Below, piece by piece: positions 11,305-22,303 of a DNA stretch of 64,000 bases (its first letter is position 1; each line of letters begins with the position of its first letter). Both the position numbers and the translations under genes were made by a program. The notes under the pieces are model-generated. The model did not search any database. It had not been told where the DNA came from and saw only the letters and a list, made by a program, of their open reading frames with translations. This DNA is from Beta vulgaris subsp. vulgaris (lineage: Eukaryota > Streptophyta > Magnoliopsida > Caryophyllales > Amaranthaceae): positions 26,707,072 to 26,771,071 of the forward strand of contig NC_079202.1 in assembly GCF_026745355.1 (NCBI RefSeq), read 5' to 3'.

Positions 11305-13059
11305 TGATAAGTGTGTTTCAAACATACTTTATGGACTCCTTTTAGCTCATTTTGATCCTCTTTCTCCCCTTTCTTCCCTCTTTATTCTCCCTTTCCCCTT
11401 CTATTTCATTCACTTGATCATACTTGATCATAGTGATATTTTGCTAGATTTTTAGTCATTTTTGACCGAATTTCTAGTACATTTGCTTTCACCTTGTTTT
11501 GCCATGTTCTTGATATAGGTGAAACTACTAAGATGGCTACGATTTGTAAATGTGGAAAATGTAGCAATGAAAACAAAGCACACATTGATAAATGGTGCGC
11601 TTGCACCATTCCCATGTCCGCTCGCACAAAGGAGCACATTGCACAATGAAATCTTGAACGGAGAACTTCAAATGGACATAACTTTCAAACCATAAATCGG
11701 ATGAAGGTAATTCCAGTTGGAGGTGAAATCTCGTTTCGATATCTTTCCAACGACTGGTCATAAGCTTGATTTGGATATAAAACGAAGAAGTTATGCTCGT
11801 TTTAAGTTGAGCTGTCCATTTTGAGGCAGAAGGGTTAGGTGCGCCCGCACCTGTTTTTGGTGCGCCCGCACCTCTGTTTGGTGCGCCCGCACCTCATCTT
11901 GGTGCGCCCGCACCTCATCTTGGTGCGCCCGCACCAGTCGTTTCCGGAAAATGGAGCTCGTGGCTTCATTAAACAAGTTTATGTTTTATTTCAAAGACTT
12001 ACGCTTTATTCTATCTTTCACACAATATTTTAGGGTTTTGTATTAGAGAGAAAACACTGGAGTTTTCATTGGTAATTGAGATTAGAGATCATAGTTTGTG
12101 ATTCGATTTACATTCAAGGTACTTTTATTCAATTCAATTCAAATTTTAGTTTTTATTTCATTCTCTTGGTGTTTGTTTATGTTCTCATATTATTTAAGAT
12201 CTTCATTCTCTTAGTTTATGAATTGCGATTTCATTAGTTTAATCATTTCTTAATCATGTTTAGCCTTAATTAGTCATAGATTTTATGTTTAATTGCTTAA
12301 ACTCCATGATTAGTGAGTAATTTCATATCTAGGGTTAGGGTGAAAGTATGAATTAGGGTTTTAAATATGGTGTTGATGTGATTGTGATGAATGGAGAGGT
12401 TTATGCATTGATCTTGGTGTTTTGAGACCTTAGGATAGATATTAATCACATTTATACTTTGATATTTTGATTTCAAACGTTCTTAAATCGGATTTTGAAC
12501 TCTTTTATCATCCCCAAGAATCAACTTAATTTTCATACCAAGATATTGGATGGAAATTAAGGGGATCCTTCATTAGGGGTTTTCCAAACTTATTGAATCT
12601 CTTAATCAATTAACTAAGACCATTCGAGAGAGGATTTAGTTGATAGATTAAGCGATTACTCTTGAGGACCATTCGAGAGAGGACTCGAGTATTTTAGAGG
12701 AGGACTAAACCTTGCATAATCGTCTTCGTCGTTCCACAATCGCATTAACAATCATTATCCATTCTTATTCATACTAGTAACCTTAACTCTAGTATCTTTT
12801 ATTTGATATTTAAACTCGTATTAGTTGCTTGTTCTTGTTATTAGTTAGTCTTAATTGATACCAAAACTCTTTCAAACCCCCAAAAAACTTCTTCAATTAG
12901 GCAGTCTAGACTTGTTAGACGTTAACCAATCCCTGTTTCCCTGTGGATCGACCCTTGACTTGCCCTTACTATTCTCTTAGTAATTGCTTGTTAGGACTAC
13001 AAATATTGTTTGGAAAGCGGTTCTTAGTGCCTTAACGACACACTAAAAACCTCTTATCA
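11305..13059 (+). repeat. 3' LTR, complete (1755 bp)
   Basis: It starts TGATAAG, ends CTTATCA and is followed by the GTGAT duplication. It carries five GGTGCGCCCGCACC units at 11838-11935. The final 1.1 kb, including CCCTGTGGATCGACCC near 12940, is absent from the 5' LTR. Confidence 0.88.
11838..11935 (+). repeat. GC-rich palindromic repeat array in 3' LTR (5 units)
   Basis: This is the same 14-bp inverted-repeat unit as in the 5' LTR, with one additional 21-bp period. The changed copy number between the LTRs of one element shows slippage or unequal exchange since, or during, insertion. Confidence 0.9.
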
Positions 13060-13300
13060 GTGATGCACATTCAAGCTATAAGTGATGTTCTTCCGGTCTT
13101 CGATTTTCCTTGTTTTATTTTGTTGTTGGTAATGATCATTTATTAAAAAACAATAGGTTAGCAGAGAAAAAAATAGTGAGAAAAAATTGAGATAGTCTAG
13201 TAATTAATATAGAGCATCAACTAAAACTTTTCGAGCCACTACTGATGTATATTGATAGTTGAATACAAGTTATCATTCCCAAGTGGCTTGGCAACTGTTG
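13060..13300. other. right end of 22-bp minisatellite, then non-coding
   Basis: Two further minisatellite-like units (GTGATGCACATTCAAGCTAT and a partial one) follow the element. Beyond them I see no recognisable feature until the gypsy remnant begins. Confidence 0.5.
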
Positions 13301-13511
13301 TCCTCATAAATGTGTTTCATTCAAGGGTCTCCCGTCCAGGTATTCGGCATCTTTATTATCTAAGAAGTAAAGACTACTTAATAAGCCATCACTTCTTCTA
13401 ATGAGGCTGCTTCTTCTTTGATAGCCATGTATTTCCTTTTCTTGCTTGGCAAGAGGTTGTACGGTTTGCTTGCTAGAGTAGCCTGCGCCTGAGGTCTTTC
13501 AACCACCGACC

Positions 13512-13853
13512 TCATAGCATCCACTTGGTCTTAACAAACTCGGCCGCCTTGCCTTCAGCAGTTACCTTCGGTTGTTCTGACTTTTCTCCTTTCCATGATG
13601 AGGGTCTCAAAGTGGTGAGATAACATTCTCTAGCCGCCTGTTGGCCTCCATATAAAGATCCAAATTTTCCCCCATCACACTCAAACTTCATCAACATGAG
13701 GTGGGTAACAATTATCACCTTGATGTGGTCCCATGTTGGTCGTCCTAAAATGACATTGTAGGCCGTCAAATATCTTACGACCAGGAACTTAACAAACAAT
13801 GTTCTGGACACCTCTTTGTCCCTTACCTGGACGGGAAAGGTAACTGTTCCCAT
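13512..13853 (-). pseudogene. gypsy protease, C-terminal part
   Basis: The segment FPVQVRDKEVSRTLFVKFLV followed by AYNVILGRPTWDHIKVIIVT is the C-terminal half of plant gypsy retropepsins. ARECYLTTLR is the usual linker after it. It lies in a different frame from the upstream catalytic half, so a frameshift lies near 13860-13900. Confidence 0.75.
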
Positions 13854-13903
13854 TGGGTGGATGATTCCTCCCCCAAACCCAATTATGGGATGATGAACTG
13901 GGA

Positions 13904-14557
13904 CTAAGTTGGCTTCGCGAATTTTAATCTTGACAAATAATCAGCGCTTATGATATCTGTAGAACTTTCGGTGTCGATTAGAATCCTTCTTACTCTCAAG
14001 TTTGCTATCTTCATCTCTACTACTAAGGGATCATCATGAGGAGTTCTGACTTTCCCCCAATCCAACTCACTAACGACCACTTTTGGGAATGGGTCAGTCT
14101 TTGCCTGATTGGTGAGCAGGACCTGGCCGAGTTCCCTAAGGTAGTTCTTATACCCCCGATTGGTCGGTCCTACTGCTGCAAATCCTCCTGATATGACCAG
14201 AACCACATCCTCATCGGGACTCTCACTTTCCTTCTTTCTGCTTTGACGATCATCTTTTTTCTGAAATTTTCTCCCTCCTTGGGGCAAGTACAAATTCATC
14301 TTCCCTTTCCGAGCTAAATCCTCCAAAGCTCTCTTAAGGTGTTTACATTCATTTATTTCATGTCCACTGTCCTTGTGGAAGTGACAATACTTACTTTTAT
14401 CCCTATTTCTACTGAGAGTCTTCATCTCGGCAGGAGCCTTCAATTCATGCTGATCTTTTATCTCCATAAGAATGGAGTATTGATCTTTGCTGAACTCCAT
14501 GGGTTTCGCCGGAGTTTCGGATTCTCTTCTTTTACTTCGCCTAGACGAAGTTGTCAT
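13904..14557 (-). pseudogene. gypsy gag C-terminus, zinc knuckle and protease active site
   Basis: The segment YCHFHKDSGHEINECKHL is the zinc-knuckle-like block of gypsy gag. About 120 residues later comes RRILIDTESSTDIISADYL, the protease active-site strand. The family consensus is D-T-G-S-S, and here Gly is Glu, which would be expected to disrupt the active-site loop. The frame stops shortly after (KFAKPT*), consistent with decay. The coding frame continues upstream toward the solo LTR insertion at 14750. Confidence 0.8.
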
Positions 14558-14750
14558 AGAAGTCAGTGCCCAAGTTTCTGCCTTCTTAGGATTGTTCTTC
14601 TTCGGCTGAATTATTTCTTGAACCTTTTTCGCTTTCGGATGTTTTGCCTCCGCACATACTTCAGTTGCATGGATGAATGCTTCAGCCTCCCGGAGGGCTT
14701 CAGCTAGAGTAGTGATCTTCTTCTTTACGAGATCAAACTTAAAACTTCCT

Positions 14751-16352
14751 TGTTGTATAATATGAGCACTCTAAGAGGGGGGGTGAATTATAGTGAGAGA
14801 ATAAGCTATACTTTTTGCAAAATTAAAAGTTAACTTGGTAACAAACATGGGAACACGAGAGATTCTAGCGAGGAAAAACTTCCTAGGCCCAATAGGAAGA
14901 AACAACCTCGACCACAAGGGATTTTAACTTAAACTCTCCACTATAATAGGCCAAAACAACTATGTTTACAATCCTATTACTTTTCTCTCGAGCCACAACT
15001 TAAGTTACTAAACTCAAGTTCCCAACGACAGTTCCCACAACTGTCGTTCCTCTCAAACTTCACTTGAAGTTACTTTCTCTTTCTCTTGCTTCACTCAAAG
15101 CTTCTCACACTTACAAGAGTTCACTCAAACCCTTAACTCAAAAATACAATTTGTAAGACAATGGAAGAGTAATAACTCGAATAAAGTAAGTATGAATTCT
15201 CTTAGGAACGACACTGACTCTTTAGACAACTAAGAATATTTAGCTAAGCCAGACACACATTTGGTGTGACTAATAAAAGTCAGACACAATTTGTTTTAAG
15301 GTTTAGGCGCCTATTTATAGACAATTTAGACAAGACATAAACTTATCCATTACTTAATCCATTATCCCATGATGTCCATGACTCTAATTAATTAATTAGT
15401 TTATTTTAGATATTCCTTGAGAAGTAATTAATCCACTTCCTCCACTACTTAACTTAAAACTAAGACGCAGTAAGTGTTACGTGGTTTTAGATACTTGGGG
15501 AATAATTAAACTATTTAAATTAATTAAGACTTGGGAAATAATTAAACTATTTAAATTAATTAAGACTTGGGAAATAATTAACTAAGCCCACTAACCACTA
15601 ACTACAAACGTGTAGCAGTAGTTTTAGGCGTTACAACTGATTTCTTGGGGAGTAAATAAAATATTTACTTTAAATAGTTTTTATGAAAATATCTTCAAAA
15701 ATAAGTTGATTTAAAACGAAAATGATTTTTATATTTGAAAGGAAAATCTTTTTAAAACCAGAAACTATATTTAAATTTGAAAAGAAAATCTTTTAGTTTA
15801 ATTAAAATATAAAAGATAAGATTAAAAACCGTTTGATATTTATCTTAAGAAAATCAGAAAATCAATTTAAATCTTTTCTTGACAAACTAATAACAAACTC
15901 ACTAAAATAGTGGATCTAGTCAAAACTAACCTAAAATTTCTAACTAAGATGTTGGGTGCACAAGTAATGTTAGGCGCACTACTTAAAAGTTATTTAGGTG
16001 TTCCTAAGGCTGTCTATAAGTCTGTTCCTTAACCTTGTTCCTAACTGTGCCAGTGTCTGTTCCTTTCATGGGAACAGAACCAAGTTCCGTTTGAGAATTC
16101 ACCACAAACTAAATTGAGCTTTCACTCAACCTTAACACGAAGATATGAAATACGCCCTAATGTATTCTAATCTTCACTGCAAGCTTGATACTTCATCATT
16201 CGAACATCTTCACTTCGATCTTTGATTAGTTCTCCATTTTAATCTTCAATCAAGTATTCTCTTTGCTCGAGAATGAATTACCTAGCAATAACATAAATAA
16301 AATACACTATGTCTTTTGTGGTTAAGTCATCTTCAAAACTCAAGGGTCAACA
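14751..16352. mobile_element. solo LTR (1602 bp) inserted in gypsy gag
   Basis: The unit starts TGTTG and ends CAACA. It is flanked by a perfect 5-bp duplication, TTCCT (14746-14750 and 16353-16357). No internal region is present, so the two LTRs recombined and left one. Removing the LTR and one duplication copy restores an unbroken gag reading frame across the join, which confirms both boundaries. An AT-rich 33-bp tandem repeat lies near 15495-15590. Confidence 0.9.
15495..15590. repeat. 33-bp tandem repeat inside solo LTR
   Basis: GACTTGGGAAATAATTAA followed by ACTATTTAAATTAATTAA repeats between two and three times with minor changes. Confidence 0.75.
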
Positions 16353-16357
16353 TTCCT

Positions 16358-17386
16358 GAACTCAGGCCTCTGATGAAGGCTTTAAAGGCCACCCCAACAT
16401 TCAGATCTTGAATCTGCAATGCCTCTAAATTGAATCTTTTGACAAAACTTCTTAAAGCTTCTGTTGGTCCTTGGATAATTTTCTCAAGTGCATGCTTGTT
16501 TTCTGCTCTTGCCGATTTGCTATAAAATGACTAGTGAAGAGGTAGCTAAGCTCCGTAAATTTATTCACCGAGTTAGGAGTGAGATTATTGAAGCTTTTTT
16601 TAGCCACACCTTTTAAAGTGGCTGGGAAATTCTTACACCATTGCGTCATCTACCGCCTGAACATATATTTGATGCTTGTATGCAGACAAGTGGTCGTCTG
16701 GATCAATAGTCCCATCAAAGGGTTTTATAGTAGGCAGCTTAACCTTTGGGAAAGGGGGTCCTTCCATGATTCTGGCCGAGAATGGTGTCGGCCAGTTAAT
16801 CTTGAGTGCCCCCCCCCCCGACAGTCCCTTAATGGGTATGTGCTCCCGACGATATTCCCTCAATATGGGGTTAGAAGAGGTGTTTGCGAGGCCTGGTTGC
16901 CTATACACCATAGGTTGCAATACAGTCTTCTCTTGTCTTGGCTGAATAGCATAGGGTCCTAGACTTCTTTCCTCAGTCTTGGACGGCAGTCTCAACGGAG
17001 GATCCCTTAAATAAGAGGTAGATCTTGAGGCCGAACGTTGCAGAGCTGCAACCTTCTTTGCTTCCAAATACTCTCGAGCATCTGTTTCTATGACCACTTG
17101 GATGAATATTGTCCTAAGTTCGGACCACCAACTTCCAATCCATCTTCCTTCGATGCTCACTAACATACGGCTGCTTTCCTTTGGTGAGCCTCTTAGACAA
17201 TTCCTGGCGAGGAGGCCTACTTGATCGTGGAAGACCCTCCTGAGAATGTCCCTTTAGAGGATTGGCAGCAACGAGATTTGGACTTACTTGAAAAAAGAGC
17301 ATATTACTCTTGATCTGCTTTTGAACAACAACAACCATCTTAGTATGAAAGTCGTTCAAGACGTTTTCCAGATGGGCAGATGTCAC
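16358..17386 (-). pseudogene. gypsy gag N-terminal half
   Basis: PTIKPFDGTIDPDDHLSAYK (about 16690-16750) is the hallmark start of the plant gypsy gag domain. NFPATLKGVAKKSFNNL and LRKLSKDQQ (about 16450-16640) follow in order. A frameshift lies around 16635-16650. Further upstream, 17114-17386 holds a degenerate N-terminal extension. The coding frame resumes beyond the solo LTR. Confidence 0.75.
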
Positions 17387-17560
17387 CGGGCTCTCAAGAT
17401 TCTCCAGGATAACAGGCTCGAGGCTTCGTATAGAGAGATTGATACAGCTAGAGGCCTATCCCTTCCTCGCAGTGGCTTTTCGTCATCTACCGTATCCTCT
17501 ACTCGAATTTCAAAGCTTCTATCTGTTTCTAGCTACATTAGATGAATGGCAATCAATCAT

Positions 17561-18131
17561 TGTTGCGTCTCCCCATATACTGCTATCCCCACAATAGGTT
17601 CTTCAATTAGAGACTTGTGTAACAATGCCTTGATCAAAAGATCCGGAACCTGAGCTCTGTTCCCGAACTTGCAAAAAAGGACCCACCCTGGAGGTTTGGG
17701 TGGTATTTTCCCCTCCGAAGCTTAAGTCGGGTATCAGGAGTAGTAAAGGAAACTTTTAGAGAGAGAGAGAATTCGAAAGAGTAACAGTACACTGCTCTGA
17801 AAAACGTACCTTTCTCTTGATTTCAAGCACTATTGATAGTGTTTAGGATAATTGATGTTCCCTAAGGTCACCCTAATCTAGGGGCAGCTGATTTGCTAAG
17901 CAATGAAATCATGACATGTGGCAAGCATTTATTGGAGGGTACACCTCATCCAACCTTATGCAGGTGCCTTTTTGGGACTCTGGGCCCAAGTACAAGCCAG
18001 ACCATAAAGGTGGGCTAGTACTTCTCCAAATTGAGATTTGTACTTCAGTAACCTCCTTAGACAAGGGACATGTGGTCGACCAGATGAATACACATGTCCT
18101 ACTTAGAGGCGTCGATCTTTAGCCTACAACA
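17561..18131 (-). repeat. 5' LTR of the gypsy remnant (571 bp)
   Basis: On the minus strand it starts TGTTGTAGGCTAAAGATCGA and ends GACGCAACA. It is clearly related along its length to the + strand LTR at 56964-57569, with shared blocks around the TATA region, 'ATCAAGAGAAAG.TACGTTTT' and 'CTTAAGCTTCGGAGGG'. The region just after it (minus strand) is a degenerate counterpart of the sequence following the other LTR. Confidence 0.8.
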
Positions 18132-18997
18132 GTTATTGTTATTACTCATGTTCTTATTTGTATTAATATTGTTATTGTTATTATTATTATAATTATTGTT
18201 ACTATTATTATCGTTTTATGTTTATTAGTATTATTGTTCTCAATATCATCATAATTATTTACAAACTTATATATCAATCATAGTGCTTATAATAATAAAG
18301 TCATTTATATAAAACTTGTAATTGATCGACTCGTTAATTTTGTCATCGGTTATATTATATAATATTAGAACATATGAAGAATCGTTCTACTACTTTACTC
18401 ATTAGAGTGGTTTTACGCAGTTGATTAGTCGAAATAAGAGTTGCTAAGAGAATACACTAAACATCACGGTAAACAATATATTGTTTTTATTAGTTTTTTG
18501 TTATCATCCATATATTTATCGCACACACATATGTATATATATGTCGATCTTAATACTTTTATTAATATGATTTCCTTACAAAATCCATAAAAAATTCAAA
18601 ATGGCCCGACTAACAGTTAACCGAAGTTGAATTGATGTTCAATAGCGATGGACCCGAAGCTTCATAATGATCGAACTAAGGTCATTAGTGATGCAACCCA
18701 AGTACGCTTGACTCTACCAAGTGTACACGAAACCCCAATAATACGACCTGCATAAACCCGAGTAAAAAAATGTCCATGGGCAATCATACCCGGGAATGGA
18801 TCGACTTGTAAATGAAACACTCAGACATGTCCGACACCCGACAATCTCATGATTCAGATGTGATCGACCCAGTTGAACATAACCTGACCAATCACGACCT
18901 AGGACGCTGACTATCACAATCCTAACCTGTTCGAGTCTGACCTGGTTCGCCGTGAGTATACCCATAACCTATTTTGACACCACTAGTTTAATTAGTA
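18132..18997. other. non-coding, ATT/GTT-rich microsatellite stretch
   Basis: 18130-18240 is a low-complexity TTATTGTTATTATTA run. 18640-18960 contains scattered ACCCG/CGACCC motifs like those at 35690-37030. No gene is seen. Confidence 0.5.
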
Positions 18998-19253
18998 CTT
19001 CCTTCGTTTAGAAATAGTTGCACCATTTCTAACTTTCACGCCTGCCGATTTATGATTTCAACCATTAATATCTTTAATTATCATTAAGTAAAAATTACAA
19101 AAAGTTTATTTTTAAAAAATTTACATCGAGATAAATCTAACAAGACCCCACATTATGTTTTTCCTAAAATATAAATCATCAAAGATAATCTAAATAAAAT
19201 ATGTGAATAATGCACAAAATAAAAATGGTGCAACTAATTCTAAACAGAGAAAG
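18998..19253. mobile_element. Stowaway-like MITE (256 bp)
   Basis: The ends are inverted repeats of about 30 bp (CTTCCTTCGTTTAGAAATAG and its partner CTTTCTCTGTTTAGAATTAG read from the right) and are flanked by TA dinucleotides at 18996-18997 and 19254-19255. The CTYCYTCYGT start, TA target and small size fit Stowaway (Tc1/mariner-derived) elements. Confidence 0.85.
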
Positions 19254-19263
19254 TATATAATTA

Positions 19264-19302
19264 TTACTAGTTTTGAAGCCCGTGCGTTTCACGGGTTCTT
19301 GT
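19264..19302. repeat. hairpin-forming motif CCCGTGCGTTTCACGGG
   Basis: A 17-bp imperfect palindrome lies within TAGTTTTGAAGCCCGTGCG. Similar 'CCCGTGCGNNNCACGGG' motifs recur in many plant genomes at ends of repeats. I could not find a partner end here. Confidence 0.5.
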
Positions 19303-20559
19303 TTATATTTTTATTTGCGAATTTTTCGTTAGCATTGTTGATTTTGTGTTGCTGTAAAATGAGATTTTTCAACATTATTTTATTTACATACTTCCTCTGT
19401 TCTTTTTCTATTGTAATAATCACCACTTTGGGTAATTTTATCTATTTGGACCACTCCACTTTTAGTAAAAAAACAACTATAATTGACAATATTGTATTTA
19501 TTTTATGTTAATAAAATCATCATTAATTACTCATCAAATTGCCTCATAAAGTTGCGTCTACTTTATTAAGGAATTATTTATCCCCTATAGTTGTTGATCA
19601 AAAGGGGTACCTCTATGCTAATCTATCATTTTTTCATTTCCTTAAAAACCATGCACATAAACTCATTGTTATAGTAGAAAAAGAACGGATAAAGTATTTG
19701 TCATTATACTCTTATTTCTAGATTTTTGATAGCGATATATAAATTTATATTTTTTAATATTAAACTAAATATTGTAGCTAAGCCTATTATTAAATAGTAT
19801 CTCGGTAATTGGTATGACTAACATAGTTAACACAATTTTAACATGAAGAACACCCCAATAATACTTGAAGAAAGTAGAGGGTACTTATTTAATAGATGCA
19901 TGACATAAAAATTATAGAAAACATGCGTGTCAGCCACAACTTCAACTTTTAATGACACATAAATACTAACGCATACAGAATGGAAGATGGAAAAGTAAAA
20001 AAAACACTTAATGACGGTATCATAAATATAATTAATTAAATATAAAACTAACCTCTACTAATAATCAAAAATACTGTTTAAGAGAAAAATATACCTCTTC
20101 ATTCATCATGACCATATCAAGACTTATCAAACTTTCTCCTTTTTTTATGATCCGTGACCTCAAATAGTCTAGAAATGCGAACCTTGATTTTCCAATTAGT
20201 TTAGTAGAATCAAATTCATGGAGAAAAGAATAAGATCTGACATATAGATATATGTGGAAAAAAAACATGAATAATTATGTATATAATAAATATTCTATGA
20301 ATAAAATAATTAGTGAATTGCATAATACATTTGCAATGTTGTTGACAAAAATGTGATTCATGTAATGCTACCATGGTGTGCTATAGGTTCAAAATTATAA
20401 ATATGTATTTTTATCTTTACATAACTCAAATTTAAAAGTATGATTTTCAAAGATATAATTATTATTGTCCCACATATAATACACTATTTTTATAGTTATT
20501 TTTACATGTAATTAAAATAATTAATAAATAATACGTTATTTTTCATCCAAATAAATAAA
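19303..20559. other. AT-rich, no gene recognised
   Basis: There are only short reading frames without recognisable domains. Confidence 0.5.
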
Positions 20560-21970
20560 TTTTCATAAGCTGTAAAACTACATTGTATATGAAACTTATT
20601 TCGAAACATATTTCGAGCACTCTCCAATCGTAAAAAAAAAATATAATATTGCGAATTTGTAACAAAAGTTATATTCAATTTTCATATTATAACAATTTAG
20701 ATTGTTTATCTAAAATCAGAATGTAATGTTCACTTATCCAAAACACCTTATATGTATTTATATCTATAATGAATACGATTTTTTTTAAATAATTAATGAT
20801 TAAAAAAAATAACATGACATGCTTAGATGAAGCTCTCTATAATATTATAAGTTTGTTTTTTAAAATCAAACTCTAATTTTTTCATCATCCAAAATTTTAA
20901 TATATATGTAACTTTATCGCTATAGATTTTAGTTTTTGTTGTAACAATAAATTTTACTTAATAAAATTTATTACACTAAATTGTGTTGGTTCAGTGGAGT
21001 AATTAAGGCTCAGGTTGTGAAAGATAATATGTCTAATTTATGTAAATTAGACCTATTATAAAATTCTATAATCACATGTTGTACACTATACTTATAGCTT
21101 AATTATTATATTTATCAAAAAGAAAGACTAAAAAATGTCTTACCATTCATCTAATTAAAAATATTTTCATGAGTTGTAAAACTATATTGCAGATGATTCT
21201 CATTTTGAAGCATATTTCAAGCACTCTCCAATTGTAGAAAATGATAATGTTTTGAATTAGGTAGCAAAAGTTATATTCAATTTACATAATATAATAATTT
21301 AGGTTATTTATTCAAAACTAAACGTAAATTTCTCGCTATTCAAAGATGTGTAGAACTCTATTTTTTATTATATTTAAAATAAAAATTAATGACATAACAA
21401 TCCTACGTGGTACTCTCTATTCATAAGTTGTAGAAGTATATTATATATAGATCTTGTTTCGAAGCATATTTCGAGCACTATCCAATGGTGCAAAATTATA
21501 ATATTCCAAATTACGTAGCAAAAGTTATACACAAATTATATAATATAATAATTAAAGTTGTTCATTCAACACGAAACTCTATTTCGCTCATCCAAAACTC
21601 CTTATATGTATTTAAATCTATGTAGAACTCTATTTTTGTAAAAAACAAAATTAAATAAAATTGATAACATGACAATCCTACGTAGCGTGCTCTATTTATA
21701 AGTTGTAGAACTATATTGTATATGGATCTTATTTCAAAGCATATTTCGAGCACTATTCAATGGTAAAAAAAATTATAACATTCCGAATTACGTAGCCAAA
21801 GTTATACACAAATTATATAATATAATAATTTAAATTGTTCATTCAATACGAAACTCTAATATTCGCTTATCCAAAGCTCGTTTTATACATTTAAATATAT
21901 GAAGAACTCTATTTTTATAAAAAAATAATTAATTACATGATAATCTTATATGACGCGTTCTATATTCCCA
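20560..21970. repeat. tandem array of about 255-300 bp units upstream of LPEAT1
   Basis: The landmark AGCATATTTCGAGCACTCTC (with variants) recurs near 20605, 21209, 21463 and 21739. Each is preceded by ATAAGTTGTAGAACTATATT and followed by an AT-rich block, GTAGCAAAAGTTATA and a TATTTAAATCTATGTAGAACT-type block. Spacing is about 254 and 276 bp for the last three. The 604-bp gap after the first contains a more diverged unit. The array ends about 330 bp before the LPEAT1 start codon. Confidence 0.8.
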
Positions 21971-22303
21971 AAAATTTCTTCTTTAAATATATATATTAAT
22001 TTTGTCAAAAAAAATAAAAAATATATATATATTAATTGTTGGCTCTACCACTCTTTTTAAACACGGTACAAAATCAGCATAAACAATCATCACATATAAT
22101 TTTCCTTTCTTCCTCCGTTTCCGGGCAAAGTCGCACACCCATTTATATTCCTTTCCTTTTCAAACTCTCATACTTTCCTTGAGAAGTCCCTCTTCAATGG
22201 CGATCATGTTATAACCCTTCAACATCTAGAGATTCCCATCAAAAATTAAACAGGAGCATAAATAGAAAGTGCACTAAACCAAAAAATACAACCAAGCAAA
22301 AAA
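21971..22303 (+). promoter_or_regulatory. LPEAT1 core promoter and 5' leader (approximate)
   Basis: After the repeat array there is a TATATATATA run near 22021. The sequence then changes to a pyrimidine-rich leader (CCTTTCTTCCTCCGTTTCCG near 22105). A TATA-like ATATAATTTT at about 22094 could place the start of transcription near 22120. This is inference from sequence only. Confidence 0.4.

Larger units (their letters stand above)
7858..13059 (+). mobile_element. non-autonomous LTR retrotransposon with gag-like ORF only (TR-GAG type)
   Basis: The element runs from TGATAAG to CTTATCA and is flanked by the perfect 5-bp duplication GTGAT (7853-7857 and 13060-13064). In order it has a truncated 5' LTR, a primer-binding site complementary to tRNA-Asp, a gag-like ORF, about 1.6 kb without coding sequence, a polypurine tract and a 1755-bp 3' LTR. 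There is no protease, reverse transcriptase or integrase, so it must have depended on an autonomous partner. The two LTRs look close to identical over their shared 630 bp, apart from scattered substitutions and small indels, which suggests a fairly recent insertion. The present copy could not be mobilised normally because its 5' LTR is broken. Confidence 0.88.
13300..18131 (-). mobile_element. Ty3/gypsy remnant: 5' LTR, gag, zinc knuckle, protease; pol missing
   Basis: On the minus strand the order is LTR (18131-17561), gag (about 17390 down to 14560, interrupted by a solo LTR), zinc knuckle and protease (14557-13512). The element stops in the protease region near 13300, so reverse transcriptase, RNase H, integrase and the 3' LTR are missing. 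The gag-protease layout and motifs fit a plant gypsy element. Frameshifts around 13900 and in the gag N-terminus show that it is dead. Confidence 0.8.

Noticed and set aside
11791..12033. Reading frames with VRPHL/VRAHQ peptide repeats, on both strands
   Set aside because: They are the translation of the GGTGCGCCCGCACC hairpin array in the LTR. Both strands give repeats because the unit is palindromic.
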